Shown here piece after piece: positions 41,481 to 50,046 of a stretch of 64,000 nucleotides of DNA (positions are counted from its first letter, which is position 1; each line of letters opens with the position of its first letter). The stretch covers positions 28,522 to 92,521 of the forward strand of contig CAZNWB010000003.1 of the NCBI GenBank assembly GCA_964576535.1. Direction: 5' to 3'. Both the position numbers and the translations under genes were made by a program. The notes under the pieces are model-generated. The model searched no databases and had not been told where the DNA came from. It saw nothing but the letters and a program-made list of their open reading frames with translations. The DNA comes from 2-02-FULL-66-22 sp964576535. GTDB taxonomy: Bacteria > Methylomirabilota > Methylomirabilia > Methylomirabilales > 2-02-FULL-66-22.

Positions 41481-41870
41481 TTAGTCCGTGCGCGTTGTTT
41501 CGACCGTCACGGTTCGAGGTGGGCCCTCATCCAACCCCCAGCGGATCGAAACGGCGATCCGGGCCTGGCGGGGTCGGGCGCCCCCATCCCCCGGGGTGAT
41601 GCGAAACGTCCCGCTGAATCCGGGCTCGAGACCCGTGAGCGCCCCCGCCACGGTGCTCAGGGTCAGGGGTTGCCGCATCAATTCCTCCAGCTTTTCCTGG
41701 GCAAGCAGGGAGGCCACGAGCTCGTCGCCGCTCGCCTCGCCCCGGACGTCGCTGGAGGACAGGGTGCTCATGAAGCCCAACAGGCCGGCGGCGGCGATGG
41801 CCGCGAAGAGCCACACCTCGGCGCGTACGATGGCGGGCCAGAGCGTCAGAGGCTTTCCAGGTTTTTCCAC
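41481..41870 (-). CDS. Pseudopilin-like membrane protein (PilV/GspI-like)
   Basis: 129 residues from a GTG at 41870. One membrane segment, VWLFAAIAAAGLLGFMSTLS, is followed by ELVASLLAQEKLEELMRQPL and a C-terminal beta part FSGTFRITPG and ARIAVSIRWGLDEGPPRTVT. The 'AQEKLEEL' helix and the V-S-I-x-W strand are those of type II/IV minor pseudopilins such as PilV. The N-terminal GFTLLE peptidase site is replaced by GKPLTLWPAIVR, so processing is doubtful. No other pilus gene is adjacent. Tentative. Confidence 0.5.
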   Translation of the reverse strand: MEKPGKPLTLWPAIVRAEVWLFAAIAAAGLLGFMSTLSSSDVRGEASGDELVASLLAQEKLEELMRQPLTLSTVAGALTGLEPGFSGTFRITPGDGGARPRQARIAVSIRWGLDEGPPRTVTVETTRTD

Positions 41871-41977
41871 GGCGTATCTATCCTTACCGCTGGCCTTGCC
41901 ACTCGCCCTTCACGATGACGGTGACCCGGGGCGTCCCGGGGGGAAGGCTGCTGTCGAAGAGGGTGTCGAAGGCATCG

Positions 41978-42346
41978 CTACTTGAGGCTGAACGGGTCCT
42001 TCTTCCGCCGGCGCTCCGGTCCTTTCCAACCGTTCTCCTCGGTCCCCTCGTTCTCCGACTGCCGCCGGTCAATCACGATCTGAATGTCTGGCCGCTCCTT
42101 CAGCATCTCGACCAGATCCTCGTACATCCGGGCCCATTCCCGGCTCACCACCAGGACCGGTTTCCGGTAGGCGGCCAGCGCCCCGGCGCATCGGGGACAG
42201 ATCGTCGAGGTCACTTCCGTATCCTCGGCGCCCTTGTCTCCGTTCGGTGGATCGTCTGCGGGAGCCGCCGCCGTCTCGGCCTCGCGGTTCGCATTCCCTT
42301 CCTTCACACCGAGGTCTCTTCCGCACCACGCGCACTTCCGTCGCAC
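41978..42346 (-). CDS. Zinc-ribbon protein with arginine-rich tail
   Basis: 122 residues from a GTG at 42346. A longer frame upstream would start with a glutamate run, but that DNA (GAAGAGGAAGAGGAGGAG) is better explained as the Shine-Dalgarno of the GTG. Two CxxC pairs, CAWC near the N-terminus and CPRC after a ~45-residue acidic linker, form a split zinc ribbon. Then come SREWARMYEDLVEMLKERPD and IVIDRRQSENEG...PERRRK, the same VxDRRQ pattern as in the bactofilin. Function unknown; the design suggests a regulatory or nucleic-acid-related adapter. Confidence 0.65.
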   Translation of the reverse strand: MRRKCAWCGRDLGVKEGNANREAETAAAPADDPPNGDKGAEDTEVTSTICPRCAGALAAYRKPVLVVSREWARMYEDLVEMLKERPDIQIVIDRRQSENEGTEENGWKGPERRRKKDPFSLK

Positions 42347-42673
42347 AAGCTCCTCCTCTTCCTCTTCCTGGGCGCGGCCCGCGGTCAACCGGGCCTGCCG
42401 CCTCGGGAATGGCGAGCGGTGCGACTCTTATGCCCGAAGCTCGGTCAGAAGTAACGCCGAGAGTAATGCCCAGCCGAGTATTGAGGAAATCTTGGAAAAT
42501 CAATAGGTTATCGACCGTGTGGCGATGTGGGATGGCAGGAAAATCTTGGAATTCCTCGAGGCATACCCAGCAGGACGGCGCCCAGTGTTCCTGACCGACA
42601 CATTCACAGACCCAAGTGCAAGGAGATCTTGTGCCGGTCCGGCACAACGGTCAGGAATCTTATAGAGGGGAGT
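42347..42673. other. Interval between the zinc-ribbon gene and the NtrC-type regulator
   Basis: No supported gene. It should contain the terminator of the regulator and the promoter of the zinc-ribbon protein. A 12-base duplicate GGGGAGTTTATG at 42667 and 42682 is visible near the end of the regulator gene. Confidence 0.35.
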
Positions 42674-44065
42674 TTATGAAGAGGGGAGTTTATGACCAGC
42701 TTCTGGGTCAAGCGAGATGCCGTATCTTGCGGCCTTGGAGTAGAGCGTTCGGCGGCCGATCCCGAGCCGGCGGGCGGCCAGGCTCTTGTTCCACCCGCAC
42801 TCGGCCAGCACCTTCTCAATGAGGGTCCGTTCCATGGCCTCCATCACGCCGGCGCCCGGTCGCTCGAAGGAACCGATTTCTCTCAAGTCGCGCGGGAGGT
42901 CCTGCAGCGTCAGCGAATCGCCCCCCATGACGATCACCGACCGCTCCAAAACGTTGTCCAATTCCCGGATGTTCCCCGACCACCGGTAGGCGACCAGCGC
43001 CCGCAGGGCATCATCGGCGATGCCGGTCACCGCCTTGTTCAACCGCGTGGCATGCTTGCGCAAAAGGTGGTCCGCGAGAATCGGGATGTCCTCCGGCCGG
43101 TCCCGCAGAGGAGGCAGATGCAGGTGGACTACGCGCAGGCGGTATAGGAGGTCGCCCCGGAAGGTCCCCGCCTCCACCGTTTTGTCCAGATCCGCATTCG
43201 TGGCCGCGATGATCCGGGTCTCGCTGCGCATGGGCTTCGTCCCGCCCACCCGGACGAACTCACCGGTCTCCACCGCCCGGAGGAGCTTGGCCTGGAATGG
43301 GCCGCTGGTACTGGCGATCTCGTCCAGGAAAAGCGTGCCCTCGCTCGCCACCTCGAAGATCCCTCTCCGGGTGGAGACCGCCCCGGTGAAGGCCCCGCGT
43401 TCATGGCCGAACAGCTCGCTCTCCAGCAGGGTTTCTGTCAGGGCCGCACAGTTGACGGGGAAGAAGCCGCGATCGCGGCGAAGGCTCAGCCGGTGGATCA
43501 TCCGGGCAACCAGCTCTTTCCCGGTGCCGCTCTCCCCGGTCATCAGGACCTTGCTTTCGGTCACGGCGGCCTTCTCGGCCAGCGTCAAGAGCTCCCGCAT
43601 CTGGGGATTCTGGCTGGCCGCCACCACCTCCCAGAGGGCGTGCTGTCCGCGGAAGATGCGCGTACGGCCCTCCTCCCGAGTCCGCGTCCGCTCGACCCCA
43701 CTCCGGATCTTGGCCAGCAGCTCTTCGGGGAAGAAGGGCTTGGGGAGGAAGTCGGTGGCCCCCTCCCGCATGGCCTCCACGGCCCCGTCCACCGAGGCAA
43801 AAGCCGTGAGGAGAATCACCGGCAGGGTGGGTTTCTGGCTCCGGACCTTTTTCAGAAGGTCCATGCCGCTACCCCCCGGCATCCGCAGGTCCGTCAGGAT
43901 CAGATCCGGCGATTCCGCCAGCACCGCCTCGAACGCCCGCGCCCCGTCGGTGCAGACGGCACAGGTGTACCCCGCGTGCCCCAGCAGCTCCGCCAGGCAC
44001 TGGGCCATGTCCACTTCGTCGTCCACGATGAGGATCTTACAGGTCGCTGCGGCGACGGCTGGCAA
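42674..44065 (-). CDS. NtrC-family sigma-54-dependent response regulator
   Basis: 463 residues from a TTG at 44065, chosen because AGGAGGAAGCG is correctly spaced before it and the receiver domain starts 9 residues later. Residues 10-125 are the receiver (IVDDEVD; Asp59 in LILTDLRMPGG; Lys in FLPKPFFPE). Residues about 150-385 are the AAA+ domain with Walker A TGESGTGKELVAR, the sigma-54 contact loop GAFTGA and Walker B TLFLDEIAS. The C-terminus is a Fis-type helix-turn-helix (NKSLAARRLGIGRRTLYSK). It should activate sigma-54 promoters on phosphorylation. Its kinase is not in the window. Confidence 0.95.
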   Translation of the reverse strand: MPAVAAATCKILIVDDEVDMAQCLAELLGHAGYTCAVCTDGARAFEAVLAESPDLILTDLRMPGGSGMDLLKKVRSQKPTLPVILLTAFASVDGAVEAMREGATDFLPKPFFPEELLAKIRSGVERTRTREEGRTRIFRGQHALWEVVAASQNPQMRELLTLAEKAAVTESKVLMTGESGTGKELVARMIHRLSLRRDRGFFPVNCAALTETLLESELFGHERGAFTGAVSTRRGIFEVASEGTLFLDEIASTSGPFQAKLLRAVETGEFVRVGGTKPMRSETRIIAATNADLDKTVEAGTFRGDLLYRLRVVHLHLPPLRDRPEDIPILADHLLRKHATRLNKAVTGIADDALRALVAYRWSGNIRELDNVLERSVIVMGGDSLTLQDLPRDLREIGSFERPGAGVMEAMERTLIEKVLAECGWNKSLAARRLGIGRRTLYSKAARYGISLDPEAGHKLPSS

Positions 44066-44228
44066 CGCTTCCTCCTGATACCGGGAGAGACAACCGAAGC
44101 CTCCATCCCTGGGGGGGACCCCAGGCCCCGTGAGCCTAGCGACAATCTTTCCCCGGGTCAAGCATTGGTGCGAATGGTGCCTGGATTGTCTGTCCAGGAG
44201 TGGGGGGAAGGCGCCCGGGGGATTCTGC

Positions 44229-44257
44229 TTGACATCCCGGGCGAATCCCCGTAGAGT
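44229..44257 (+). promoter_or_regulatory. Sigma-70 promoter of rpsU
   Basis: TTGACA at 44229-44234 and TAGAGT at 44252-44257 are exactly 17 bases apart. A terminator-like hairpin and then rpsU follow, giving a leader of about 120 bases. Confidence 0.65.
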
Positions 44258-44297
44258 CCGTTTCGCCGACGGTTCAGACGGTTTCTCCATGTGTCGT

Positions 44298-44335
44298 AAC
44301 GCCGCGAGGACCCGAGCCTTGCGGCGTTTTTCTTT
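44298..44335 (+). terminator. Terminator-like hairpin in the rpsU leader
   Basis: AACGCCGC and GCGGCGTT pair around a 15-base loop and are followed directly by TTTCTTT. It lies between the promoter and the rpsU start, where it could attenuate rpsU or end a short leader RNA. Confidence 0.65.
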
Positions 44336-44386
44336 CCCAGGCTGCAGGCCTTTCGGACCCGGGCGAGACCTCGCCGGGGAGGATTC

Positions 44387-44668
44387 ATGTCCTTCCGCAG
44401 TGGACAGGATGCAGACGGCGGCCCACCGGCCGGCCAAGGTCCGTCGCGCCACCGCCCCTTGGAGGTGACCGTCGGAGAACGCGGCGTGGAAGGTGCCATC
44501 CGCCTCTTCAAGAAGTTGGTCCTCCGCGACGGGATCCTGCGGGACCTGAAGCGACGCGCCCACTTTGAGAAGCCCGGCGACCGTCGCCGGCGGAAGTCGC
44601 GGGAGGCGGCACGGCGCCTTCGGAAGCAGCGAGTGCGCGCCCTGGCCCGGGGGGAACGGCTCGAATAG
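44387..44668 (+). CDS. rpsU: Small ribosomal subunit protein bS21 with N-terminal extension
   Basis: 93 residues. GGGGAGGA lies 4 bases before the ATG. The core, LEVTVGERGVEGAIRLFKKL, DGILRDLKRRAHFEKPGDRR, RRKSREAARRLRKQR, aligns well with bS21 (usual length 60-70). The first ~25 residues (rich in glycine, arginine and proline) extend the normal N-terminus. bS21 joins the 30S platform near the anti-Shine-Dalgarno end of 16S rRNA and affects mRNA choice. It precedes an RNA-binding protein gene by 131 bases. A terminator-like hairpin lies in its leader. Confidence 0.92.
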   Translation: MSFRSGQDADGGPPAGQGPSRHRPLEVTVGERGVEGAIRLFKKLVLRDGILRDLKRRAHFEKPGDRRRRKSREAARRLRKQRVRALARGERLE

Positions 44669-44799
44669 CCGCCGGAACCACCCCTCCCCGGGACCGGACG
44701 TGGTCGGGCGGGCCGACGATCCGGGTTATGATTCAGGAAGGTCCGGTGCTGGTGGGAACGCGCCCCGCAGCCGCGGGGCAAAGAAGGAGGTCGAGGACG

Positions 44800-45132
44800 A
44801 TGGGAACGAGGTTGTACGTCGGCAATCTCCCGTTTGACACGAACGAGTCACAGCTCCGCGAACTGTTCCAGGGGGGTGGCTGGCAGGTCTCTGATGTAAA
44901 GATCATCACCGACCGGGACACGGGTCGCCCCCGCGGGTTTGCCTTCGTCGAGATGGCAAGCCAGACGGACGCCCAAGCGGCCATCAACGCGCTGAACGGC
45001 CGGGAATTTGGCGGCCGGGCCCTGACCGTCAACGAGGCGCGGGAGCAGGCGCCCCGCCGCAGTGGTGGTGGTGGTGGTGGCGGTGGTGGGTTCGGCGGTG
45101 GCGGCGCCCGGCGCGGCCGGGACAGGTACTAA
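44800..45132 (+). CDS. Glycine-rich RRM RNA-binding protein
   Basis: 110 residues from the ATG at 44800, with AAGGAGG 10 bases upstream. The single RNA-recognition motif has RNP2 (LYVGNLPF) and RNP1 (RGFAFVEM), and a C-terminal tail of glycine (nine in a row) and arginine ends GGARRGRDRY. This is the cyanobacterial/proteobacterial Rbp type, often cold-induced. It probably acts as an RNA chaperone. A GC-rich hairpin (GCCCCGCAGCCGCGGGGC, 44762-44779) precedes the Shine-Dalgarno. Confidence 0.95.
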   Translation: MGTRLYVGNLPFDTNESQLRELFQGGGWQVSDVKIITDRDTGRPRGFAFVEMASQTDAQAAINALNGREFGGRALTVNEAREQAPRRSGGGGGGGGGFGGGGARRGRDRY

Positions 45133-45306
45133 GTTTCCTGCCAGGCCCCGACGTCCATTGGGCCTCCTGCCGCCCGAGGGCAGGCGCAACGTTTCGTCTC
45201 GCCTCTTCTCTCCTCCTCGCTCTCCCTGCGATGGGATGGGTCCGGTCGGGTTGCCGGTTGAGGCGCCGGGGACGGCGTCGGTCACGGCCATGCCAGGGGG
45301 GACCGC

Positions 45307-45714
45307 ATGGCGTGTGTGTTCTGCAGGATCCGGGATGGCGAGCTTCCCTCGACAAAGGTGGCTGAGGCGGAGCGCGCCTTCGCCATCATGGACATCAACC
45401 CGCTGAACGACGGCCACGTCCTCGTCCTCACGAAGGCGCATGCACAGCACCTCTTTGACATTGCCGAGGAGGACCTGGTGGCGGCGGCCCGCCTTGCCTG
45501 GCGGGTGGCGTCCGGCATCCGCCGGGGATTGGCCCCCGACGGCCTGAATTTCGTGCAGGCCAACGGGAGGGCCGCCTTTCAATCGGTCCCGCATTTTCAC
45601 ATCCACCTGATCCCGCGGTGGCTCGGAGACGGCAAGGGCTTCGACTGGACCCTGGTCCCCGGGGACCCCGCGCGCATCCGGACCGCGGCCGAGCGGATCC
45701 GGGCGGCCCTGTGA
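45307..45714 (+). CDS. HIT-family nucleotide hydrolase
   Basis: 135 residues, AGGGGGGA before the ATG. N-terminal CVFCRIRDGELPSTKVAE and the histidine triad HFHIHLIPR (His96, His98, His100) are standard for Hint/Fhit-like proteins; Cys3 and Cys6 fit the usual zinc pair. It hydrolyses dinucleotide or nucleoside-phosphoramidate bonds. It is probably independent of the accD operon, which has its own promoter. Confidence 0.93.
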   Translation: MACVFCRIRDGELPSTKVAEAERAFAIMDINPLNDGHVLVLTKAHAQHLFDIAEEDLVAAARLAWRVASGIRRGLAPDGLNFVQANGRAAFQSVPHFHIHLIPRWLGDGKGFDWTLVPGDPARIRTAAERIRAAL

Positions 45715-45843
45715 CGGCCGGCGGATCCGAACGGCTTCCGTGCCTTGACCCCGATCCGGGCTCGCTCATCTTTTTATCCACTTATCCACTGAATCATCCG
45801 TCGTTGATGCAGGCCGTCCCGGAACGCGAGGCCCGGATCGGGG

Positions 45844-45872
45844 TTGACAGGGGGGGGCGCCTGGGCTAGCGT
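45844..45872 (+). promoter_or_regulatory. Sigma-70-like promoter of accD-folC
   Basis: TTGACA at 45844-45849 and TAGCGT at 45867-45872 are 17 bases apart, about 35 bases before the accD start. The spacer is G-rich. Confidence 0.55.
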
Positions 45873-45907
45873 AATTCCGCTCTGCGGAACTGCATCGGAG
45901 GATCGCA

Positions 45908-46771
45908 GTGGCCTGGTTCAAGAAAGAACCGCTGGTCAGCGTGAAGGAAACCAAGGTCCGGATGCCCGAGGGGCTCTGGATCAAGTGCGACCACTGCAAG
46001 GAGAGCATCTACAAGCAGGAACTGGAGCGAAACGCCAGTGTCTGCCCGCGGTGCCAGCATCATTTCCGCATCGGGGCTCGGCCCCGCATTGATCTGCTGA
46101 CGGACCCGGGCAGCTTCGAGGAGCGGAACGCGGCCATCCGCTCCCTGGACCCGCTGCACTTCAAGGATCAGAAGAACTACCCCGATCGGATCAAGGCGGC
46201 CAAGAAGGCGACCGGGATGGAGGATGCGGTGCTGGCGGGCATGGCGACCGTCGGCGGGCACCGCGTGAGCCTCTCCTCTCTGGAGTTCGCCTTCATGGGC
46301 GGGAGCATGGGGTCGGTGGTGGGCGAGAAGGTGACGCGTGGCATCGAGGACGCCATTGCGGAGCGGACCCCGTTCATCGCGATCTCCTGCTCCGGCGGGG
46401 CCCGCATGCAGGAGAGCGTCCTGTCCCTGATGCAGATGGCCAAGACCAGCGCGGCGCTGGCCCGTCTCTCGCGGGCGCGCCTGCCCTACATCTCGATCCT
46501 GGCGGACCCCACCACCGGCGGTGTCACCGCCAGTTATGCCATGCTGGGGGACATCCTCATCGCCGAGCCGGGGGCCCTCATCGGCTTCGCCGGACCGAGG
46601 GTCATCCAGGATACCATCCGCCAGGAGTTGCCGCCGGGCTTCCAGCGGGCGGAGTTCCTCCTCCACCACGGCTTCGTGGACATGATCGTGGATCGGAAGA
46701 ACCTGCGGCAGACCTTGATTCAGCTCCTCGACTTCCTCACCGGGACGCCGGCCGGGGCCTCCCGCCCCTAG
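45908..46771 (+). CDS. accD: Acetyl-CoA carboxylase carboxyltransferase subunit beta
   Basis: 287 residues from a GTG, 6 bases after GGAGGA. The zinc ribbon has Cys27/Cys30 (CDHC) and Cys46/Cys49 (CPRC). The crotonase-fold catalytic part holds LEFAFMGGSMGSVVGEK, ISCSGGARMQES, SILADPTTGGVTASYAMLGD and GFAGPRVIQDTI. It works with AccA, AccB and AccC; accA is not in the window. folC follows 94 bases downstream, the common accD-folC pairing. Confidence 0.97.
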   Translation: MAWFKKEPLVSVKETKVRMPEGLWIKCDHCKESIYKQELERNASVCPRCQHHFRIGARPRIDLLTDPGSFEERNAAIRSLDPLHFKDQKNYPDRIKAAKKATGMEDAVLAGMATVGGHRVSLSSLEFAFMGGSMGSVVGEKVTRGIEDAIAERTPFIAISCSGGARMQESVLSLMQMAKTSAALARLSRARLPYISILADPTTGGVTASYAMLGDILIAEPGALIGFAGPRVIQDTIRQELPPGFQRAEFLLHHGFVDMIVDRKNLRQTLIQLLDFLTGTPAGASRP

Positions 46772-46825
46772 TAGGGGCGGGGATGGGGCCCCGGAGGATC
46801 AAAGCCGAAAAACCCCACCCCAATC

Positions 46826-46856
46826 TCGAATTTCGAATATCGAATTTCGAACAGGA
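46826..46856. repeat. Short-unit repeat with TCGAA words
   Basis: TCTCGAATTTCGAATATCG and AATTTCGAAC run just before folC. The same TCGAA word recurs at 49935-50030. Confidence 0.6.
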
Positions 46857-46865
46857 CCGGCTCCC

Positions 46866-48188
46866 ATGACCTACACCGAGGCCACCGAGTTCCTCTTCAG
46901 TCTTCGCCGCTTTGGCTGGCGCCTGGGCCTGGAGACCATCCAGCGACTCCTGGACCTGCTTGGGAACCCGCAGCAGGGCATGCCGAGCATTCACATCGGC
47001 GGGACCAACGGCAAGGGGTCCACCGCCGCAATGCTCGCCGCGATCCTCCAGGCGGGCGGCCGTCGCACGGGCCTGTACACGTCGCCGCACCTCCTGGATT
47101 TTACCGAGCGAATCCGGGTGAACGGACGTCCCATCGGCGAGGTCGAGGTCACGCTTCTCACGGCACGGTTCATGGCGCTGTGCGCCGCGCACTTCGCCCC
47201 CTTTCCGACGCCGAATGCTCCCTCGGACCACCTGCCGCACCCCACGTTCTTCGAGTTGACGACCGCCATGGCATTCCAATCCTTCCGCCAGGAGGCGACG
47301 GAGGCTGCTGTCGTCGAGGTCGGCCTCGGCGGCCGGTTCGACGCGACCAACGTGATCACCCCGCAGGTGTCGGTGGTGACCAACGTCTCCCTGGAGCACC
47401 AGGAGTATCTGGGCCGGACCCTTGCCGAGATTGCCGGGGAGAAGGCGGGCATCGTCAAGCCCGGTGTTCCCGTCGTCACCGCCACCCGGGGCGATGCCTA
47501 CGAGGTCATCCGCCAGGCTGCGGTCGACCGGAGGGCGCCCCTGATCTCCATCCACGAGGCGTACACGTGGACCATCCAGGAATCGGGATTGGCCGGCCAG
47601 ACCTTCGACCTGGCGGGACCCGCGCGCCGGTACGCAGGGCTGCGCATTCCGCTGGCCGGACGCCACCAGACCGAGAATGCCGTGGCCGCCATCGCTGCGG
47701 CCGAGGTGCTGGAGGCCCAGGGATTTCGCATAGGCGAGACGGCAATTCGCCACGGCCTGGAGCGGGCCAATTGGCCTGGACGCCTCCAGAGCGTCTCGGA
47801 CCGGCCCCAGATCCTCTTGGACGGTGCCCATAATCCGGCCGGGGCGCAGGCCCTGGCCGCCTTCGTGGCGGAGCACCGGTCCGGGCTCAACCGCCTGATC
47901 CTGGTCTTTGGCGTCCTGCGCGACAAAGACTGGGAAGCCATGCTGGCCCCCCTCGGGCGGCTGGCCGATCAGGTGATCCTCACCCATCCGCCGGCGGACC
48001 GGGGGGCCGATCCGCACGACCTGGTCGCCGCCGATCGCTACTGTCCGAAGGTCGAGATCGCGACCGACCCCGGGGAGGGAGTCGCCCTGGCCCGCTCCTT
48101 GGCTCACCCAGAGGACACCATCCTGGTCACCGGCTCGCTGTACACCGTCGCCGCCGCTCTCCGCGCCCTCGGCGTCCCCGTCACGTAA
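46866..48188 (+). CDS. folC: Dihydrofolate/folylpolyglutamate synthase
   Basis: 440 residues, a normal FolC length. The P-loop is IGGTNGKGSTAAML and other landmarks are GLYTSPHLLDFTERIRVNG, PTFFELTTAMAF, VEVGLGGRFDATNV, GIVKPGVPVVTA and ILDGAHNPAGAQAL. It adds glutamate to dihydropteroate or folates. The start ATG follows AGGACC. It is the second gene after accD, with a short TCGAA repeat between them. Confidence 0.95.
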   Translation: MTYTEATEFLFSLRRFGWRLGLETIQRLLDLLGNPQQGMPSIHIGGTNGKGSTAAMLAAILQAGGRRTGLYTSPHLLDFTERIRVNGRPIGEVEVTLLTARFMALCAAHFAPFPTPNAPSDHLPHPTFFELTTAMAFQSFRQEATEAAVVEVGLGGRFDATNVITPQVSVVTNVSLEHQEYLGRTLAEIAGEKAGIVKPGVPVVTATRGDAYEVIRQAAVDRRAPLISIHEAYTWTIQESGLAGQTFDLAGPARRYAGLRIPLAGRHQTENAVAAIAAAEVLEAQGFRIGETAIRHGLERANWPGRLQSVSDRPQILLDGAHNPAGAQALAAFVAEHRSGLNRLILVFGVLRDKDWEAMLAPLGRLADQVILTHPPADRGADPHDLVAADRYCPKVEIATDPGEGVALARSLAHPEDTILVTGSLYTVAAALRALGVPVT

Positions 48189-48244
48189 ATTCCCCCTCCA
48201 GGCCTCCGTCGAAGCTTCGCAGACTGATTCCTCCCCCGACTGGA

Positions 48245-48316
48245 AAGGCGTTCGAGTGTTCGAGAGTTCGGCTGTTCGGTGGTTCTTCAAATCCGGGAAC
48301 AACCGAACCACCAAAC
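48245..48316. repeat. Short-unit inverted repeat with GTTCG/CGAAC words
   Basis: CGTTCGAGTGTTCGAGAGTT and CGGCTGTTCGGTGGTTC on the left face CCGGGAACAACCGAACCACC and AAACGCTCGGGAC on the right. The same word and layout occur at 63600-63692. Confidence 0.7.
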
Positions 48317-48405
48317 GCTCGGGACCCACGGCACCGCGGTGAATGCCCACCGCCGTGACGTGGGTGCCCCGAACGGTGTTGAGGTGTTCCGCCCTGGAAA
48401 TCCCC

Positions 48406-48434
48406 TTTTGCAGACGATTCCCGTATGCTATCAT
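48406..48434 (+). promoter_or_regulatory. Candidate promoter of glmU
   Basis: A -10-like TATCAT at 48429-48434 has a weak TTTTGC -35-like hexamer 17 bases upstream. About 66 bases lie between it and the glmU ATG. Confidence 0.35.
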
Positions 48435-48500
48435 CCGACCCCCGGCAGAGGGAGTTCCCCCCTACCGACCGCACGCACAGCCGGTTCGGGAGTATTGGTC

Positions 48501-49931
48501 ATGTCAGCAGCGAAGAAGACGACTAACGAACCCTCGATGCGAGACCTGTGCGCCATCATCATGGCCGCCGGCCAGGGAACTCGGATGCGTTCCGACTTGG
48601 TCAAGGTCCTCCATCCCCTGAACGGCCTGCCTATGGCGGCCCACGTCCTGGAACTCTGCCGGCGTCTTGGCCTCAAGCGCATCCTTTTGGTCATCGGCCA
48701 CCAGGCCGACCGGGTGCGGGAGGCCCTGGCCCCGTGGGCGGAGGGTGTAGAGTTCGTCCTTCAGGCCGAACAGCGCGGCACCGCTCACGCGGTCCTGCAG
48801 ACCGAGGCAGCCCTCCAGGGGCATGCCGGGGAGGTGCTGGTCCTCTCCGGCGATGTCCCGCTCCTCTCGGAGGCCCTCGTGCGGCGCCTGGTGGCCACCC
48901 ACCGCGCGTCCCGGGCGGTGGCCACGGTCGTCACGGCCCGCCTCGCGGACCCCACCGGGTATGGCCGGGTCCTGCGGGATAGCCGCGGCGCCTTCCGGGC
49001 CATCGTCGAGGAGGTGGAAGCGACACCTGCCCAGCGGCGAGCCAAGGAGATCAGCGCGGGGATCTTCTGCTTCCGGGCTCCCCAGATCTTCACGGCCCTC
49101 CACCGGGTAAAGCCCTCGGTCGTGAAGAAGGAGTTGTACCTCCCCGAGGTGCTCCCGCTCCTCCAGAAGGCCAAGGGGCGAATCGCCACGGTCCTTGCGG
49201 AGGACCCCCAGGAGGCCCTGGGCATCAACACTCGATCCGAGTTGGCCGCGGCCGCGGGCGTCCTGCGCCGAAGGGTTGTGGACCGACTGATGGCCGAGGG
49301 GGTCACGTGCCTGGATCCCGGGAGCGTGTATGTCTCGAACCTCACCACGGTGGGCCGGGATACCACCCTCTATCCCAACGTGCACCTCGAGGGTCTTACC
49401 GGGATCGGCGAGGGTTGCACGATCCACGCGGGCTGCCGACTCCGGGACGCGCACCTGGGGAACCGGGTGACGGTCCTGGACGGATGCGTGATCCAGAACA
49501 GCGACATCGCCAGTGACTGCACGCTCGGCCCCTACGCCCACTTGCGCCCGGGCAATAAGCTCAGTCGCAAGGTCAAGATCGGCAACTTCGTGGAGGTCAA
49601 GAAGTCGGTCATCGGGGAAGGGAGTAAGGTCCCCCACCTGACCTACGTGGGGGATGCCACCCTGGGGGAGCGGGTGAACATCGGGGCCGGGACCATCACC
49701 TGCAACTACGATGGCTTCGCCAAGCACCAGACCATCATCGAGGACGAGGTCTTCGTCGGGTCCAACACGTCCCTGGTGGCCCCCCTCAAGATCGGACGGG
49801 GCGCCATCGTCGCCGCCGGCTCGGCCATCACCCAGGAGGTGCCGCCAGACGCCCTGGCGTTCGGGAGAGCACAACAGGTCAACAAGGAAGGTCGAGCCGC
49901 CGAGATCCGAAAGGCCCGGGGGAAGAAGTAA
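48501..49931 (+). CDS. glmU: Bifunctional GlcNAc-1-P uridylyltransferase / GlcN-1-P acetyltransferase GlmU
   Basis: 476 residues from the ATG at 48501 (GGGAG upstream; an ATG at 48537 is in frame). The N-terminal nucleotidyltransferase has CAIIMAAGQGTRMRSDLVKV, GTAHAVLQTEAAL and SGDVPLL. The C-terminal left-handed beta-helix has repeats with GPYAHLRPGNKL, GNFVEVKKSVIGEG, HLTYVGDATLGERVNIGAGT and ITCNYDGFAKHQT, including the acetyl-transfer residues. It makes UDP-GlcNAc for peptidoglycan. GlmS, which makes its precursor, lies 2.4 kb downstream. Confidence 0.97.
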   Translation: MSAAKKTTNEPSMRDLCAIIMAAGQGTRMRSDLVKVLHPLNGLPMAAHVLELCRRLGLKRILLVIGHQADRVREALAPWAEGVEFVLQAEQRGTAHAVLQTEAALQGHAGEVLVLSGDVPLLSEALVRRLVATHRASRAVATVVTARLADPTGYGRVLRDSRGAFRAIVEEVEATPAQRRAKEISAGIFCFRAPQIFTALHRVKPSVVKKELYLPEVLPLLQKAKGRIATVLAEDPQEALGINTRSELAAAAGVLRRRVVDRLMAEGVTCLDPGSVYVSNLTTVGRDTTLYPNVHLEGLTGIGEGCTIHAGCRLRDAHLGNRVTVLDGCVIQNSDIASDCTLGPYAHLRPGNKLSRKVKIGNFVEVKKSVIGEGSKVPHLTYVGDATLGERVNIGAGTITCNYDGFAKHQTIIEDEVFVGSNTSLVAPLKIGRGAIVAAGSAITQEVPPDALAFGRAQQVNKEGRAAEIRKARGKK

Positions 49932-49934
49932 CAG

Positions 49935-50030
49935 CGCAATATCGAATGTCGAATGATGAACATCGAATTTCGAATTCCCCTTGAGCCTTCGACATTCAGC
50001 CTTCGACATTCGATATTCGATTCTCGGCAA
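49935..50030. repeat. Short-unit inverted repeat with TCGAA/ATTCGA words
   Basis: ATATCGAATGTCGAATGATG and ACATCGAATTTCGAATT are mirrored by AGCCTTCGACATTCAGCC and TTCGACATTCGATATTCG. It fills most of the gap between glmU and the YvcK/CofD-like gene. Confidence 0.7.
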
Positions 50031-50046
50031 GGGTGAACGCCCAAGC

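Noticed and set aside
41884..42072. Small minus-strand frame ending TPRVTVIVKGEWQGQR
   Set aside because: It overlaps the zinc-ribbon gene in another frame and has no good start; only its end looks protein-like.
45061..45115. GGT/GGC tandem repeat
   Set aside because: It is the glycine-rich tail of the RRM protein and normal for that family.
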